Shown one piece after another: positions 25,082 to 33,136 of a stretch of 64,000 nucleotides of DNA. How positions within the stretch are numbered: position 1 is the stretch's first letter; every line of letters starts with the position of its first letter. The notes beneath the pieces were generated by a model. The model did no database searches. It was not told the DNA's origin and saw only the letters and a program-made list of their open reading frames with translations. The position numbers were made by a program, and so were the translations under genes. The DNA is from Cytobacillus dafuensis (GTDB taxonomy: Bacteria; Bacillota; Bacilli; Bacillales; Cytobacillaceae): contig NZ_CP042593.1 of the NCBI RefSeq assembly GCF_007995155.1, positions 3,948,001 through 4,012,000 on the forward strand. The letters are read 5' to 3'.

Positions 25082-26299
25082 TTAAAGAATATTAAATTTT
25101 CCTTTTTTAAGTACTAACGATGGTCCGCCGATCATATAGAGTGCACGGTTGTCGACCATTTTTTTCATGAATGAAGCTTTTGAGCCAACCATTTTCTTGC
25201 CAAATGCTACTCCAATTGCATCATCTTCACCTAAAGAACATACAGTTCCTTTAATATCTGGCTTAAATGTTTCTAGCTCTGTTTTGTTTCTTATTAATGA
25301 TACTAGGTTTCTCGTACATGTTTCCCCTTGCTGCATTGCTATTTGAGCTGTTGGAGGATACGGACGATTAATTTCCTCATTAATAATTAATGAACAATCT
25401 CCGATAATAAAAATATTGTCGTGACCAGGTACTCTTAAATCTGGCTGAACTTTCACACGACCACGCATTGCTTCAAAGCCTGACTTCTCAATTAAAGAGT
25501 TTCCGCGTACGCCCGCAGCCCAAATTACAGTACCTGCTTTAATTTCTTCTACTTCTTCCTCACCTTTTCCAACAATAATTCCTTCAGTAGTACATTCTTT
25601 AATCGCTGTACCAATGCGGAATTCTACGCCTTTCTTCTCTAGGTGGGAAACCGCGTATTCAACAAGCTCAGGATCAAATCCTGGAAGAACCATTGGTGCA
25701 GCTTCTACACAAATGATCTTCACTTTGTTAAAATCAACATCATATTCACGGCAAAGCTCTGGAATACGATTTCCTAATTCGCCTAAAAATTCGATACCAG
25801 TAAATCCTGCCCCACCAACAACAATAGTAAGACGCTCATCTTTTTTATCTTCTTCTGTATTATAAGTAGCAAATTGGTATTCGATATGCTCGCGAATTTG
25901 ACGAGCAGAGTTAACATTCACAATTGAAAACGCATACTCTTTTAAGCCTTTAATCCCGAATGTCTCAGACTCTCCACCAAGAGCAACAACTAAATAGTCA
26001 TAATCAATTTCGCCATTCTCAAGGATTACCTTTTTCTCATCCGTTTTCACTTCAACGGCAGTATCTTTAATAAAATCAACTTTATTTTGGTCAATAACAG
26101 TTTTAATATCATAACGAACTCGATCATGGTGCAGAGTTCCTGCAGACGCTTCATGTAACCAAGTTGTTTCGTAATGATACTCATTCTTATTTACTAAAAC
26201 GATATCAGCTTCATTCGCGCCTACCGTTTTTTGTAAACGAGTAGCAGTCATTAATCCGCCATAGCCTGCTCCTAAGATAACTATCTTTTGCTTTCTCAA
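25082..26299 (-). CDS. yumB: Type II NADH dehydrogenase-like protein YumB
   Basis: A 405-residue single-polypeptide NADH:quinone oxidoreductase of the Ndh-2 family, peripheral to the cytoplasmic face. The FAD-binding motif G-A-G-Y-G-G lies at about residues 10-15. The NAD(P)-binding motif G-G-A-G-F-T-G near residue 163 and the second FAD motif F-I-I-G-D-C-S near 298 are both present. A C-terminal amphipathic part (K-K-M-V...K-K-G-K-F) probably contacts the membrane. It passes electrons from NADH to menaquinone without pumping. The start is TTG at 26299 behind AAAGGTGG. A Rex-like palindrome lies at 26393-26410, so NADH/NAD+-responsive repression is plausible. Confidence 0.9.
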   Translation of the reverse strand: MRKQKIVILGAGYGGLMTATRLQKTVGANEADIVLVNKNEYHYETTWLHEASAGTLHHDRVRYDIKTVIDQNKVDFIKDTAVEVKTDEKKVILENGEIDYDYLVVALGGESETFGIKGLKEYAFSIVNVNSARQIREHIEYQFATYNTEEDKKDERLTIVVGGAGFTGIEFLGELGNRIPELCREYDVDFNKVKIICVEAAPMVLPGFDPELVEYAVSHLEKKGVEFRIGTAIKECTTEGIIVGKGEEEVEEIKAGTVIWAAGVRGNSLIEKSGFEAMRGRVKVQPDLRVPGHDNIFIIGDCSLIINEEINRPYPPTAQIAMQQGETCTRNLVSLIRNKTELETFKPDIKGTVCSLGEDDAIGVAFGKKMVGSKASFMKKMVDNRALYMIGGPSLVLKKGKFNIL

Positions 26300-26392
26300 C
26301 GTATATCTTCCACCTTTTCAAAATTTTTCCTTATTTTGGCAAATTTCTCTATAAACCGCCGCTCTTCATATTTATTTGTCAATACAAAGAGT

Positions 26393-26410
26393 TTGTGATG
26401 AAATTCACTA
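26393..26410. promoter_or_regulatory. Candidate Rex operator upstream of yumB
   Basis: TTGTGA-N6-TCACTA differs from the Rex consensus (TTGTGA-N6-TCACAA) at one position. It lies 94 bp ahead of the yumB start, and a TTGACA-like -35 on the minus strand lies at 26382-26377. Rex senses the NADH/NAD+ ratio and controls ndh genes in Gram-positives. The rest of the 377-bp divergent gap to yumC shows only AT-rich promoter-like sequence. Confidence 0.55.
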
Positions 26411-26676
26411 AAGATGTCAAAAAAAAGTAAAAAATTTGTCACAAAATATTAACATAATACCCTACAATTCATATTATGCGTTTTCAATTAGGATTTCAAG
26501 CCTAAAAAAGTGAAGAAAATACGTTTTGAAAATTCATTTTTTTTGATTATTTACAATATGACTCTTGTTTTGATTACTTATCCTATTCACAATCTTTTTT
26601 CAAGCATGTGAGCTTTACTAGAAATTATGTTATTATATAGGGTGGAATTGCACTATTATATTTGGGGGGATATGGA

Positions 26677-27672
26677 GTGAAAGAAGATCAAAAAGTATAT
26701 GACATCACGATTATTGGTGGAGGCCCAATTGGATTATTTACCGCTTTCTACGGAGGAATGAGACAAGCCTCAGTGAAAATTATTGAAAGCTTGCCACAAC
26801 TTGGTGGACAATTATCGGCCCTTTATCCAGAAAAATACATATATGACGTAGCTGGTTTTCCAAAGGTACGTGCACAAGATTTAATCAATAATCTAAAGGA
26901 GCAAATGGCAAAGTTCGAACCTGCTGCTGCTCTTGAGCAATCGGTTGAGAAGCTTGAAAAATTAGAAGATGGTACATTCAAACTAACAACGAATAAAGAA
27001 ATTCATTATACAAAATCTGTCATTATTACGGCTGGAAACGGTGCATTTCAACCGAGACGACTTGAGTTAGAAAGTGCAGCACAATACGAAGGCAAGAACC
27101 TGCATTACTTTATTGATGATTTAAATCAATTTGCAGGCCAAAAGGTCGTTGTATTTGGCGGAGGAGACTCTGCTGTTGACTGGGCATTAATGCTAGAGCC
27201 AATTGCTGAAAAGGTAACGATTGTTCACCGACGCGATAAATTCCGTGCCCACGAACATAGCGTAGAAAATCTTCATAACTCGAAGGTTGATATTAAGACT
27301 CCTTTTGTCCCTGTAGAATTAATCGGTGGCGAAAAAGGCATTAGCCAAGTTGTTTTAGAAGGTGTAAATGACAAGGAAAAAGAAACAATCGATGTAGATG
27401 CAGTTATTTGTAACTATGGATTCGTTTCATCACTTGGCCCAATTAAAGAATGGGGACTTGAAATTGAAAAGAACTCCATCGTCGTTAATTCCAAAATGGA
27501 AACAAATATTTCAGGAATTTATGCAGCTGGAGACATTTGTACGTATGATGGCAAAGTAAAACTTATTGCTTGCGGCTTTGGAGAAGCACCAACAGCAGTT
27601 AATCATGCAAAGGCTTACATTGATCCAAAAGCAAAAATCCAACCTATGCACAGCAGCTCTATGTTTAACTAG
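26677..27672 (+). CDS. yumC: Ferredoxin/flavodoxin-NADP+ reductase, TrxR-like type
   Basis: A 331-residue FAD/NADPH flavoprotein of the thioredoxin reductase-like ferredoxin-NADP+ reductase type, which moves electrons between NADPH and ferredoxin or flavodoxin in the cytoplasm. The FAD motif G-G-G-P-I-G is near residue 14, the NADP motif G-G-G-D-S-A near 164 and the second FAD motif A-A-G-D-I-C near 287. No redox-active Cys pair is present, which separates it from thioredoxin reductase. The sequence follows B. subtilis YumC closely. The GTG at 26677 is chosen because GGGGGG lies upstream and the residues after it match the known N-terminus; the frame from 26662 translates the ribosome-binding site. 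Confidence 0.95.
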   Translation: MKEDQKVYDITIIGGGPIGLFTAFYGGMRQASVKIIESLPQLGGQLSALYPEKYIYDVAGFPKVRAQDLINNLKEQMAKFEPAAALEQSVEKLEKLEDGTFKLTTNKEIHYTKSVIITAGNGAFQPRRLELESAAQYEGKNLHYFIDDLNQFAGQKVVVFGGGDSAVDWALMLEPIAEKVTIVHRRDKFRAHEHSVENLHNSKVDIKTPFVPVELIGGEKGISQVVLEGVNDKEKETIDVDAVICNYGFVSSLGPIKEWGLEIEKNSIVVNSKMETNISGIYAAGDICTYDGKVKLIACGFGEAPTAVNHAKAYIDPKAKIQPMHSSSMFN

Positions 27673-27681
27673 AAATTCATT

Positions 27682-27725
27682 AGAGGGGGGTATCCAATTC
27701 ATAAATGGGTACCCCCTTATTAAAT
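27682..27725 (+). terminator. Terminator of yumC
   Basis: GAGGGGGGTA / GTACCCCCTT stem directly after the stop, with a weak T-rich tail. Confidence 0.6.
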
Positions 27726-27784
27726 TTATAACTATTTGTTATGGGGTTAATTAACCAATTTTCAATTATAAAGTGATGCGAAAA

Positions 27785-28147
27785 TTAGCATTCCTCAGGC
27801 GTTCCAGTATTTGCAGCTGTTCTGAACGATGAACCACAACCACAAGAAGCAATGGCATTTGGATTATCGATGGTGAACCCGCCACCCATCATAGATTGCT
27901 TATAATCAATTTTCGTTCCTTGAAGAATAGGTGCATCCTCTTTGTTCACGAGAATTTGAATCCCATGCTGCTCGAATTGAGTATCGGCTTCTTCCACTTC
28001 ATGTGCAAATCCCATTCCATATGACAAACCGCTACAGCCCCCACCCTTTACAGAAACACGCAATAAGGCGTTCTCTTCTTCATTTGCCTTCATCATTTCC
28101 TTTATTTGCAAAGCAGCAGCTTCAGATATAAAAACAACATCGTTCAT
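27785..28147 (-). CDS. yutM: A-type iron-sulfur cluster carrier/assembly protein YutM
   Basis: A 120-residue HesB/IscA/ErpA-type protein that delivers or repairs Fe-S clusters. The three ligand cysteines are Cys38 in G-G-G-C-S-G and Cys102/Cys104 in S-C-G-C-G-S, with the usual spacing. GGGAGG precedes the ATG. Other Fe-S genes in the window (yutI, yuzB, yuzD) are scattered over the following 4 kb, as in B. subtilis. Single transcription unit, divergent from the DUF2225 gene. Confidence 0.94.
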   Translation of the reverse strand: MNDVVFISEAAALQIKEMMKANEEENALLRVSVKGGGCSGLSYGMGFAHEVEEADTQFEQHGIQILVNKEDAPILQGTKIDYKQSMMGGGFTIDNPNAIASCGCGSSFRTAANTGTPEEC

Positions 28148-28438
28148 ATTTCTTACCTCCCTAATATTTAAGCTATGTTAATTATACCAACATTAATTTT
28201 AACAATAACATTATCTTATGAATCATCTCTTCATTCTAGTATATACACTGCAGTCATTGTCCTCAACTAATCCGAATTATACAATTTTTGTTTCTTAATC
28301 AAAGATTTGTCTTAACAAAATTGTTATTTTTAATAACACTTTTATAGTGCTTTCATAATACAAAAGAGTATAATTATAGTCATAATGAAATGCATATCTA
28401 ATTATTGTATATAACTTTTCCCCTAGGTGGTGATCGTA

Positions 28439-29146
28439 ATGACAGAGATTGAACCAATCTTTGATAAAACATGTGAATGTAAAATGTGTAAAAAATCCTT
28501 TACTACTAAAAAGCTTCGTTCTAGGTTTATAAAAGTAACAAGCTATGATACTGATTTTTGTCCCTTTTATACTTCCGAAGAAACGAATCCACTGTTATAT
28601 CATGTAAGTGTTTGCCCGCACTGTGGCTATTCTTCCACGAAGGATTTTTCACCTTATTTTCCACCGGGAACACTTGAAGAAATCCAAGATAAAGTGTGTA
28701 ACCAGTGGGTTTCTCGTGATTTCGGACAAAAACGCAGTGTAACTGACGCCGTAAAGGCCTACAAATTAGCTGTATACAGTGGACTATTGAAAAAAGAAAA
28801 GCATATTATTATTGCTGGAATATATGTAAGGCTTGCTTGGCTGTATAGAAGCACAAAAAATGAAGAACAAGAGCAGAGGTTTTTAAAGCTTGCAACGACG
28901 GCTTATTTAGATTCTTATATGGGTGATGATTATAATATCACCCAAGTATCAGAAGTAAAAATGCTATATTTGATTGGTGAATTATCAAGGAGAACCAATC
29001 AAAATGAACAAGCCGTTAAATTTTTTTCAAAAGTCATTGAAAAACAAGGCAAAACATCCGAATCCGGAATTATTGATATGGCAAGAGAAAGATGGTATGA
29101 AATTCGAGAAAACCAAAAGACTGAAAAACAAGCGCAAGAAATATAG
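28439..29146 (+). CDS. DUF2225 family protein with zinc-ribbon-like cysteines
   Basis: A 235-residue cytoplasmic protein. The N-terminal part (residues about 8-70) has C-x-C-x2-C and C-P-H-C-G-Y motifs that could bind zinc. The remainder (about 95-235) is helical with Leu/Tyr-rich repeats resembling TPRs and a basic end. The family is widespread in Firmicutes and its function is unknown. The ATG at 28439 is chosen over the GTG at 28427 because AGGTGGTGA then serves as the ribosome-binding site. The 291-bp gap before it shows only AT-rich promoter-like sequence. Confidence 0.8.
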   Translation: MTEIEPIFDKTCECKMCKKSFTTKKLRSRFIKVTSYDTDFCPFYTSEETNPLLYHVSVCPHCGYSSTKDFSPYFPPGTLEEIQDKVCNQWVSRDFGQKRSVTDAVKAYKLAVYSGLLKKEKHIIIAGIYVRLAWLYRSTKNEEQEQRFLKLATTAYLDSYMGDDYNITQVSEVKMLYLIGELSRRTNQNEQAVKFFSKVIEKQGKTSESGIIDMARERWYEIRENQKTEKQAQEI

Positions 29147-29148
29147 AA

Positions 29149-29270
29149 AGGGCTGTCCCATAAGGTGTCTGGCATCCACATAATACACTTTATCTAGAAT
29201 CTCACTCGCTTATTGATACTAGATAAAGTTCGTGTTTCCTGACACTTTTGCTTTGGGACACCCTCTTTTT
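29149..29270 (+). terminator. Long three-tier hairpin after the DUF2225 gene
   Basis: Nested arms: AGGGCTGTCCCA / TGGGACACCCT, GGTGTC / GACAC and ACTTTATCTAG / CTAGATAAAGT, then five T. It looks like an intergenic palindromic element that also works as a terminator. Confidence 0.7.
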
Positions 29271-29404
29271 GTGCTAAAGCAAATGATCATTTTATGAACA
29301 TAATAAAGCGAAAATCGAATTTCGATAAAATAACTGCTAAGTATCTCTTATAAGAAAAACTAAACAATCGCCAGAAAAATTTTATGATTGCCGATTTTTT
29401 TAAA

Positions 29405-29644
29405 TTAAAACATTGGATTATCCTCTAAGTATTGATATATATTCTCAACTAATTCCTCAGGAGTTTCACCTGTAACTACATCACCATTCACTAAAGCGAA
29501 CAAAGTAGATGCGCATTTGCCGCAATAGCCGAGACAGCCATATTCAATCACATCTAGGTCATAATCCTTTTCTAATACTTCTAGTGCTTTTTGAGATCCG
29601 CTAGCCAAATTACTAACGCAAAACTCAATGATTGGTTTAATCAT
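29405..29644 (-). CDS. yuzB: YuzB-like small cysteine protein (DUF1450)
   Basis: A 79-residue protein with the cysteine cluster [10 protein letters not shown] near residues 35-44 and one Cys near residue 8. The DUF1450/YuzB family resembles thioredoxin-like ferredoxins, and metal or Fe-S binding is possible. The ATG at 29644 is chosen because GAGGTGA precedes it. The longer frame to 29698 encodes part of an intergenic repeat and is not real protein. Repeat copy C abuts the ribosome-binding site, so any promoter must lie within or beyond the repeat. Confidence 0.88.
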   Translation of the reverse strand: MIKPIIEFCVSNLASGSQKALEVLEKDYDLDVIEYGCLGYCGKCASTLFALVNGDVVTGETPEELVENIYQYLEDNPMF

Positions 29645-29657
29645 TTCTATCACCTCA

Positions 29658-29850
29658 ATTAGAAAAGCGCAAGCGCCTTGGTCACCCCCGACAAGCATAA
29701 GACGGGCCGACGAGAAGGTTGTTCTTTAACCTTCTTGGCGGACTGGCTTATGACCTCGAGGTCGACAAAAGTGCGACGTCCTGTCGCATTGTCGACACTA
29801 GTACGTCCTGTACGTCGGGGGTAGGCGCTGGAGCTGGACAATTCTCTAAC
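29658..29850. repeat. Intergenic hairpin repeat, copy C with mini-hairpin module
   Basis: The repeat core (GAAAAGCGCAAGCGCC start; GACAAGCATAAG / CTTATGAC; GAAGGTTGTTC / TTAACCTTC) followed by a double mini-hairpin module at 29773-29813, then GGCGCTGGAGCTGGAC. A 5' fragment of another copy follows at about 29877-29899. No gene lies between here and 30184. Confidence 0.8.
29773..29813. repeat. Double mini-hairpin module inside repeat copy C
   Basis: GCGAC/GTCGC and GTAC/GTAC stems each closing GTCCT, 13 nt apart. Relative to the modules at 1505 and 20877 both stems have complementary base changes while the loop is unchanged. Confidence 0.75.
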
Positions 29851-30071
29851 TCGAAAAAATTTATACTTACTTATCCTTAGAAAAGCGCAAGCGCCTTGAA
29901 AAGGATATAAATTTCATTGAAACTTACCCTTATTATGCTACCTTTTTTAACAATTTTCCGCAATATTTTTACACTATCCGTAAGTGCCATAAAAAATGTT
30001 TCTTTCCTATATTTTAAAAATGCTTCTTTATCACCTTTTGATATGTTTTGTCAAGTTCATTCCATATTTGG

Positions 30072-30100
30072 TTGTGATTTTGTCACAATTTAGTTATACT
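30072..30100 (+). promoter_or_regulatory. yutJ promoter with overlapping TTGTGA/TCACAA palindrome
   Basis: TTGTGA at 30072-30077 can serve as a -35 box 17 bp ahead of TATACT at 30095-30100. It also forms a perfect palindrome with TCACAA at 30083-30088 (five-base centre). The half-sites equal those of Rex but the spacer is one base shorter. A Rex- or Fnr/Crp-type repressor site overlapping the promoter is the inference. Confidence 0.55.
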
Positions 30101-30183
30101 TTCTATGGGATTAAGATTATTTAAATTTGTCGCTCTTTTGAAAAAAAATACTACATTAGAACGGACTTAAAGGGGATTACAAA

Positions 30184-31251
30184 ATGAAAAATCTAGTAAT
30201 ACTTGGCGGAGGATACGGTGGGATGAGGGTTCTTGCTCGTCTTTTACCTAACCAGCTTCCAGAAGATGTATCTATTACTTTGATCGATCGTGTTCCTTAT
30301 CATTGCTTAAAAACAGAATATTACGCATTAGCAGCTGGTACTATTTCTGATCAACATGTTAGAGTTTCCTACCCAGAGCACCCTAGACTTACAATTAAAT
30401 TTGGGGAAATTACGAAAATTGATCTCGATAATAATAAAATTCTCTTACAAGATGAGCAGCCTGTTCCTTACGATGATTTGATTATTGGTTTAGGATGTGA
30501 AGATAAGTACCACAATGTTCCGGGTGCAGATATATATACATACAGCATCCAAACAATTGAAAAATCTCGTGCTACCTATCAGGCATTAAATAATTTAACA
30601 ACTGGTTCAATTGTAGGAATCGTTGGTGCTGGACTTAGCGGAGTTGAAATAGCCTCGGAGCTGCATGAAAGTCGACCTGATTTAAAAATAAAATTGTTTG
30701 ACAGAGGCAGTCATATCCTTTCCGCATTTCCGCAAAGATTAAGTCTGTATGTGGAGAACTGGTTTGACAGCCATGAAGTAGAAATTGTTAGTCATTCGAA
30801 CATCACACGTGTAGAGGATAAAGTTCTATTTAACCATGACGAGCCTATACCATGTGATGTTATTGTATGGACAGCAGGAATTCAGCCAAATAAAGTCGTT
30901 CGTGAAATGGAAGTAGAAAAAGATACTCAAGGACGTGTCGTTTTAACAAAGCATCATAATCTTCCTAATGATGAACATGTTTATGTTGTCGGTGATTGCG
31001 CAAGCTTACCTCATGCACCTAGTGCCCAGCTTGCAGAAGGTCAGGCTGAGCAAATTGTACAAATCCTATTGAAACGGTGGAAAGGTGAAGAACTTCCCGA
31101 TTCGCTGCCGACTATTAAGCTAAAAGGCGTCCTTGGCTCACTTGGCAAAAAACACGGATTCGGACTTGTGGCAGACCGTGCCATTACAGGCAGAGTCGCT
31201 CGAATACTTAAATCAGGAATCCTATGGATGTACAAAAACCACAGGGGATAA
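30184..31251 (+). CDS. yutJ: NADH dehydrogenase-like FAD protein YutJ
   Basis: A 355-residue flavoprotein of the Ndh-2-like pyridine nucleotide-disulfide oxidoreductase family. The FAD motif G-G-G-Y-G-G is at residues 7-12, the NAD motif G-A-G-L-S-G-V-E near 156 and the second FAD motif V-V-G-D-C-A near 267. It is about 50 residues shorter than YumB and lacks the long C-terminal membrane-binding part. Its electron acceptor is therefore less certain than a quinone. Position next to yuzB and yuzD matches B. subtilis yutJ. AAAGGGG lies upstream. It converges on yuzD, with repeat copy D and a shared hairpin in between. Confidence 0.87.
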   Translation: MKNLVILGGGYGGMRVLARLLPNQLPEDVSITLIDRVPYHCLKTEYYALAAGTISDQHVRVSYPEHPRLTIKFGEITKIDLDNNKILLQDEQPVPYDDLIIGLGCEDKYHNVPGADIYTYSIQTIEKSRATYQALNNLTTGSIVGIVGAGLSGVEIASELHESRPDLKIKLFDRGSHILSAFPQRLSLYVENWFDSHEVEIVSHSNITRVEDKVLFNHDEPIPCDVIVWTAGIQPNKVVREMEVEKDTQGRVVLTKHHNLPNDEHVYVVGDCASLPHAPSAQLAEGQAEQIVQILLKRWKGEELPDSLPTIKLKGVLGSLGKKHGFGLVADRAITGRVARILKSGILWMYKNHRG

Positions 31252-31253
31252 AA

Positions 31254-31505
31254 AAAGCGGAAGCGCCTTGATCTCCCTCAGGCATAGCATAAGACAGGCC
31301 GACGAGAAGGTTATTCTTTAACCTTTTTGGCGGACTGACTTATGACTTCGAGATAGACAAAAACGCGACGTCCTGCCGCATTGTCAACACTAGTACGTCC
31401 TGTACGTCAGGGGTAGGCGCTCCTCCTAAAATCTACCGCTTTTAGTCGTGCGATGTGTATGCTGTCGAAGCTTTCCCTGTTGAGCTAGACAATAAGAAAA
31501 GCAGA
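31254..31505. repeat. Intergenic hairpin repeat, copy D with mini-hairpin module
   Basis: Starts AAAAAGCGGAAGCGCC directly after yutJ. It carries the ACTTATGAC and GAAGGTTATTC / TTAACCTTT stems and a double mini-hairpin module at 31365-31405, then a longer, diverged right part that ends GAGCTAGACAA and a partial new start GAAAAGCAGAAGC. Confidence 0.75.
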
Positions 31506-31510
31506 AGCAA

Positions 31511-31548
31511 AAAAAAAGAGCATTTTCCAATTGGAAATGCTCTTTTTC
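31511..31548. terminator. Shared terminator of yutJ and yuzD
   Basis: AAAAAGAGCATTTCC-type arms (AAAGAGCATTTTCC / GGAAATGCTCTTT) with A/T runs on both sides, between convergent genes. Confidence 0.85.
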
Positions 31549-31550
31549 AT

Positions 31551-31874
31551 TTATTCTGGTTTATATCCGTATTTTTCCATTTCATTATAGATGGTTTTTA
31601 GCTTTGGATTTCCTTCTCCAACCACCTCATTCTCTAAAAGAACAACAGGATAAAACATATCTTCCTCAATAACACGTTGTGCAAAGTCTTTTTTTTCTTC
31701 ATCCTCTGGAGGATTATGAATGTCTACATACGTAATTTTAAATGGCTGATCTGGGTATTTCCTGCTGATAGCAGCCTGTAACCATTCATACGTTTCCTTT
31801 GAGGATGGAAGGTTTACACAGCTTGGACATAACTGTTCTGCTCCATAAACAGTCATTTCAACTACTCGATTCAA
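31551..31874 (-). CDS. yuzD: YuzD-like thioredoxin-fold disulfide protein (DUF1462)
   Basis: A 107-residue protein with an N-terminal Cys pair in E-Q-L-C-P-S-C-V-N and a beta-alpha-beta arrangement typical of the thioredoxin fold, including a cis-Pro-like M-F-Y-P-V-V segment near residue 77. A redox or Fe-S-linked role is likely from the context (yutM, yuzB, yutI); no substrate is known. The TTG at 31874 is chosen: GGGGG sits eight to twelve bases ahead, and the product length then equals that of B. subtilis YuzD. The longer frame to 31925 would include the ribosome-binding site. Confidence 0.82.
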   Translation of the reverse strand: MNRVVEMTVYGAEQLCPSCVNLPSSKETYEWLQAAISRKYPDQPFKITYVDIHNPPEDEEKKDFAQRVIEEDMFYPVVLLENEVVGEGNPKLKTIYNEMEKYGYKPE

Positions 31875-31952
31875 TTCCTTTTCCCCCTTTATAGCACTCG
31901 ATGAAAGAAGCTTAATTAACAACATAACTAACTCTATTTTACAATATATTAT

Positions 31953-32042
31953 TGAAACTTCAATCAGTGGGGGTCTTCCGATGTACAGGAAGTGCCAGTG
32001 CAGACGTTGCGATAGTCTTACAGCCCGTTAATCTGCGATAAA
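31953..32042. mobile_element. Two-hairpin element, copy 3 (internal deletion)
   Basis: Retains the left end (TGAAACTTCAATCAGTGGGG), part of a mini-hairpin module (31983-32013) and the right terminus (AGTCTTACAGCCCG then TAATCTGCGATAAA), but lacks the inner arms. It is 90 bp long. It shows where the element ends on the right, as all three right ends share the same 14 bases. Confidence 0.65.
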
Positions 32043-32150
32043 GTCTTTAGAAGCCTTATAATTTTTTCATTACAGTGGAATTCCCTCTCTTTAAATAGAT
32101 TTTTACTTGCAATATGATTATAATAAGTATTAAGAAAGGAGTAGATAAAA

Positions 32151-32390
32151 ATGGCTGAACAAACAACAATGCTTGAGCAAGTTCAAGAAGTGTTAGATAA
32201 ATTACGTCCATTCCTTCTACGCGATGGAGGAGACTGTGAATTAGTTGATGTAGAGGATGGAATTGTGAAACTTCGCCTCCTTGGCGCTTGCGGAACTTGT
32301 CCTAGCTCCACAATCACATTAAAAGCTGGTATTGAACGTGCTTTATTAGAAGAAGTACCAGGTGTTGTAGAGGTAGAACAAGTATTCTAA
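32151..32390 (+). CDS. yutI: NifU C-terminal-type Fe-S scaffold YutI
   Basis: A 79-residue Nfu-domain protein that holds and transfers Fe-S clusters. The cluster-binding C-x2-C is Cys47/Cys50 in G-A-C-G-T-C-P-S, preceded by the D-G-G-D family motif near residue 25. It is shorter than the B. subtilis protein (about 110 residues) but contains the whole Nfu domain. AAAGGAG precedes the ATG and a TATAAT box lies at 32119-32124. It ends at the hairpin at 32420-32450. Confidence 0.9.
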   Translation: MAEQTTMLEQVQEVLDKLRPFLLRDGGDCELVDVEDGIVKLRLLGACGTCPSSTITLKAGIERALLEEVPGVVEVEQVF

Positions 32391-32419
32391 AGATATGGAT
32401 TATTAATGTTGGACTTGAG

Positions 32420-32450
32420 GAAATCGGTAGAAGTTGCCGATTTCTTTTTT
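32420..32450 (+). terminator. Terminator of yutI
   Basis: GAAATCGG / CCGATTTC followed by six T. Confidence 0.85.
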
Positions 32451-32532
32451 GTTTCTGCATTCTAAATACATTCGATTTTGTGTTTTCATTATTTTAATGA
32501 AAAGAAATTTTTGATGACAAGTTTTTAAAGAT

Positions 32533-33030
32533 CTTATTAGCGGAGATTAAGACCACTTCTCTTGGAAAGGTTGGTTTTGATGGTCATATTAGCATCTAAT
32601 TGGACCACCTTTCTTGGAATTGTTAACTTTGATGGTCATATTAGTATCTAATTAGACCACCTTTCTCGGAATTGTTAACTTTGATGGTCATATTAGCATC
32701 TAATTGGACCAACTTTCTTGGAATTGTTAACTTTGATGGTCATATTAGCATCTAATTAGACCACCTTTCTCGGAATTGTTAACTTTGATGGTCATATTAG
32801 TATCTAATTAGACCACCTTTCTCGGAATTGTTAACTTTGATGGTCAAATTAGCATCTAATTGGACCACCTTTCTTGGAATTGTTAACTTTGATGGTCATA
32901 TTAGTATCTAATTAGACCACCTTTCTCGGAATTGTTAACTTTGATGGTCATATTAGCATCTAATTGGACCACCTTTCTTGGAATTGTTGACTTTGATGGT
33001 CATATTAGCATTCGAATAGACCGCTTTTTT
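32533..33030. repeat. 52-bp tandem repeat array 2
   Basis: TGGTCA recurs at 32581, 32633, 32685, 32737, 32789, 32841, 32893, 32945 and 32997, always 52 bp apart, giving eight full units plus decayed partial units at both ends. Each unit contains TGGTC paired with GACCA around a 17-nt loop. Units alternate between two variants that differ at three linked positions. There is no coding potential. It fills most of the 746-bp yutI-thrB gap. Confidence 0.92.
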
Positions 33031-33073
33031 CCAAATTTTACTTTCAGTGGTCTAAAAAAAATTCCACATAAAG

Positions 33074-33118
33074 AAGCTTCAATCAAAAAAGTGAGGGCAT
33101 CACTTTTTTGATTGAAGC
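33074..33118 (-). terminator. Terminator-like hairpin after thrB
   Basis: Perfect 19-bp arms beginning GCTTCAATCAAAAAAGTGA around a five-base loop. It lies 20 bases past the thrB stop on the minus strand. The T tract is partly within the stem. Confidence 0.75.
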
Positions 33119-33136
33119 AGATTTCAAAAAACGTCC

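Noticed and set aside
29645..29841. ORF extension of yuzB and a 60-codon minus-strand ORF
   Set aside because: Both translate repeat copy C; the yuzB start at 29644 has a proper ribosome-binding site.
21192..33030. The 52-bp arrays as CRISPR loci
   Set aside because: The whole 52-bp unit is repeated with no variable spacers, and no cas genes are present in the window.
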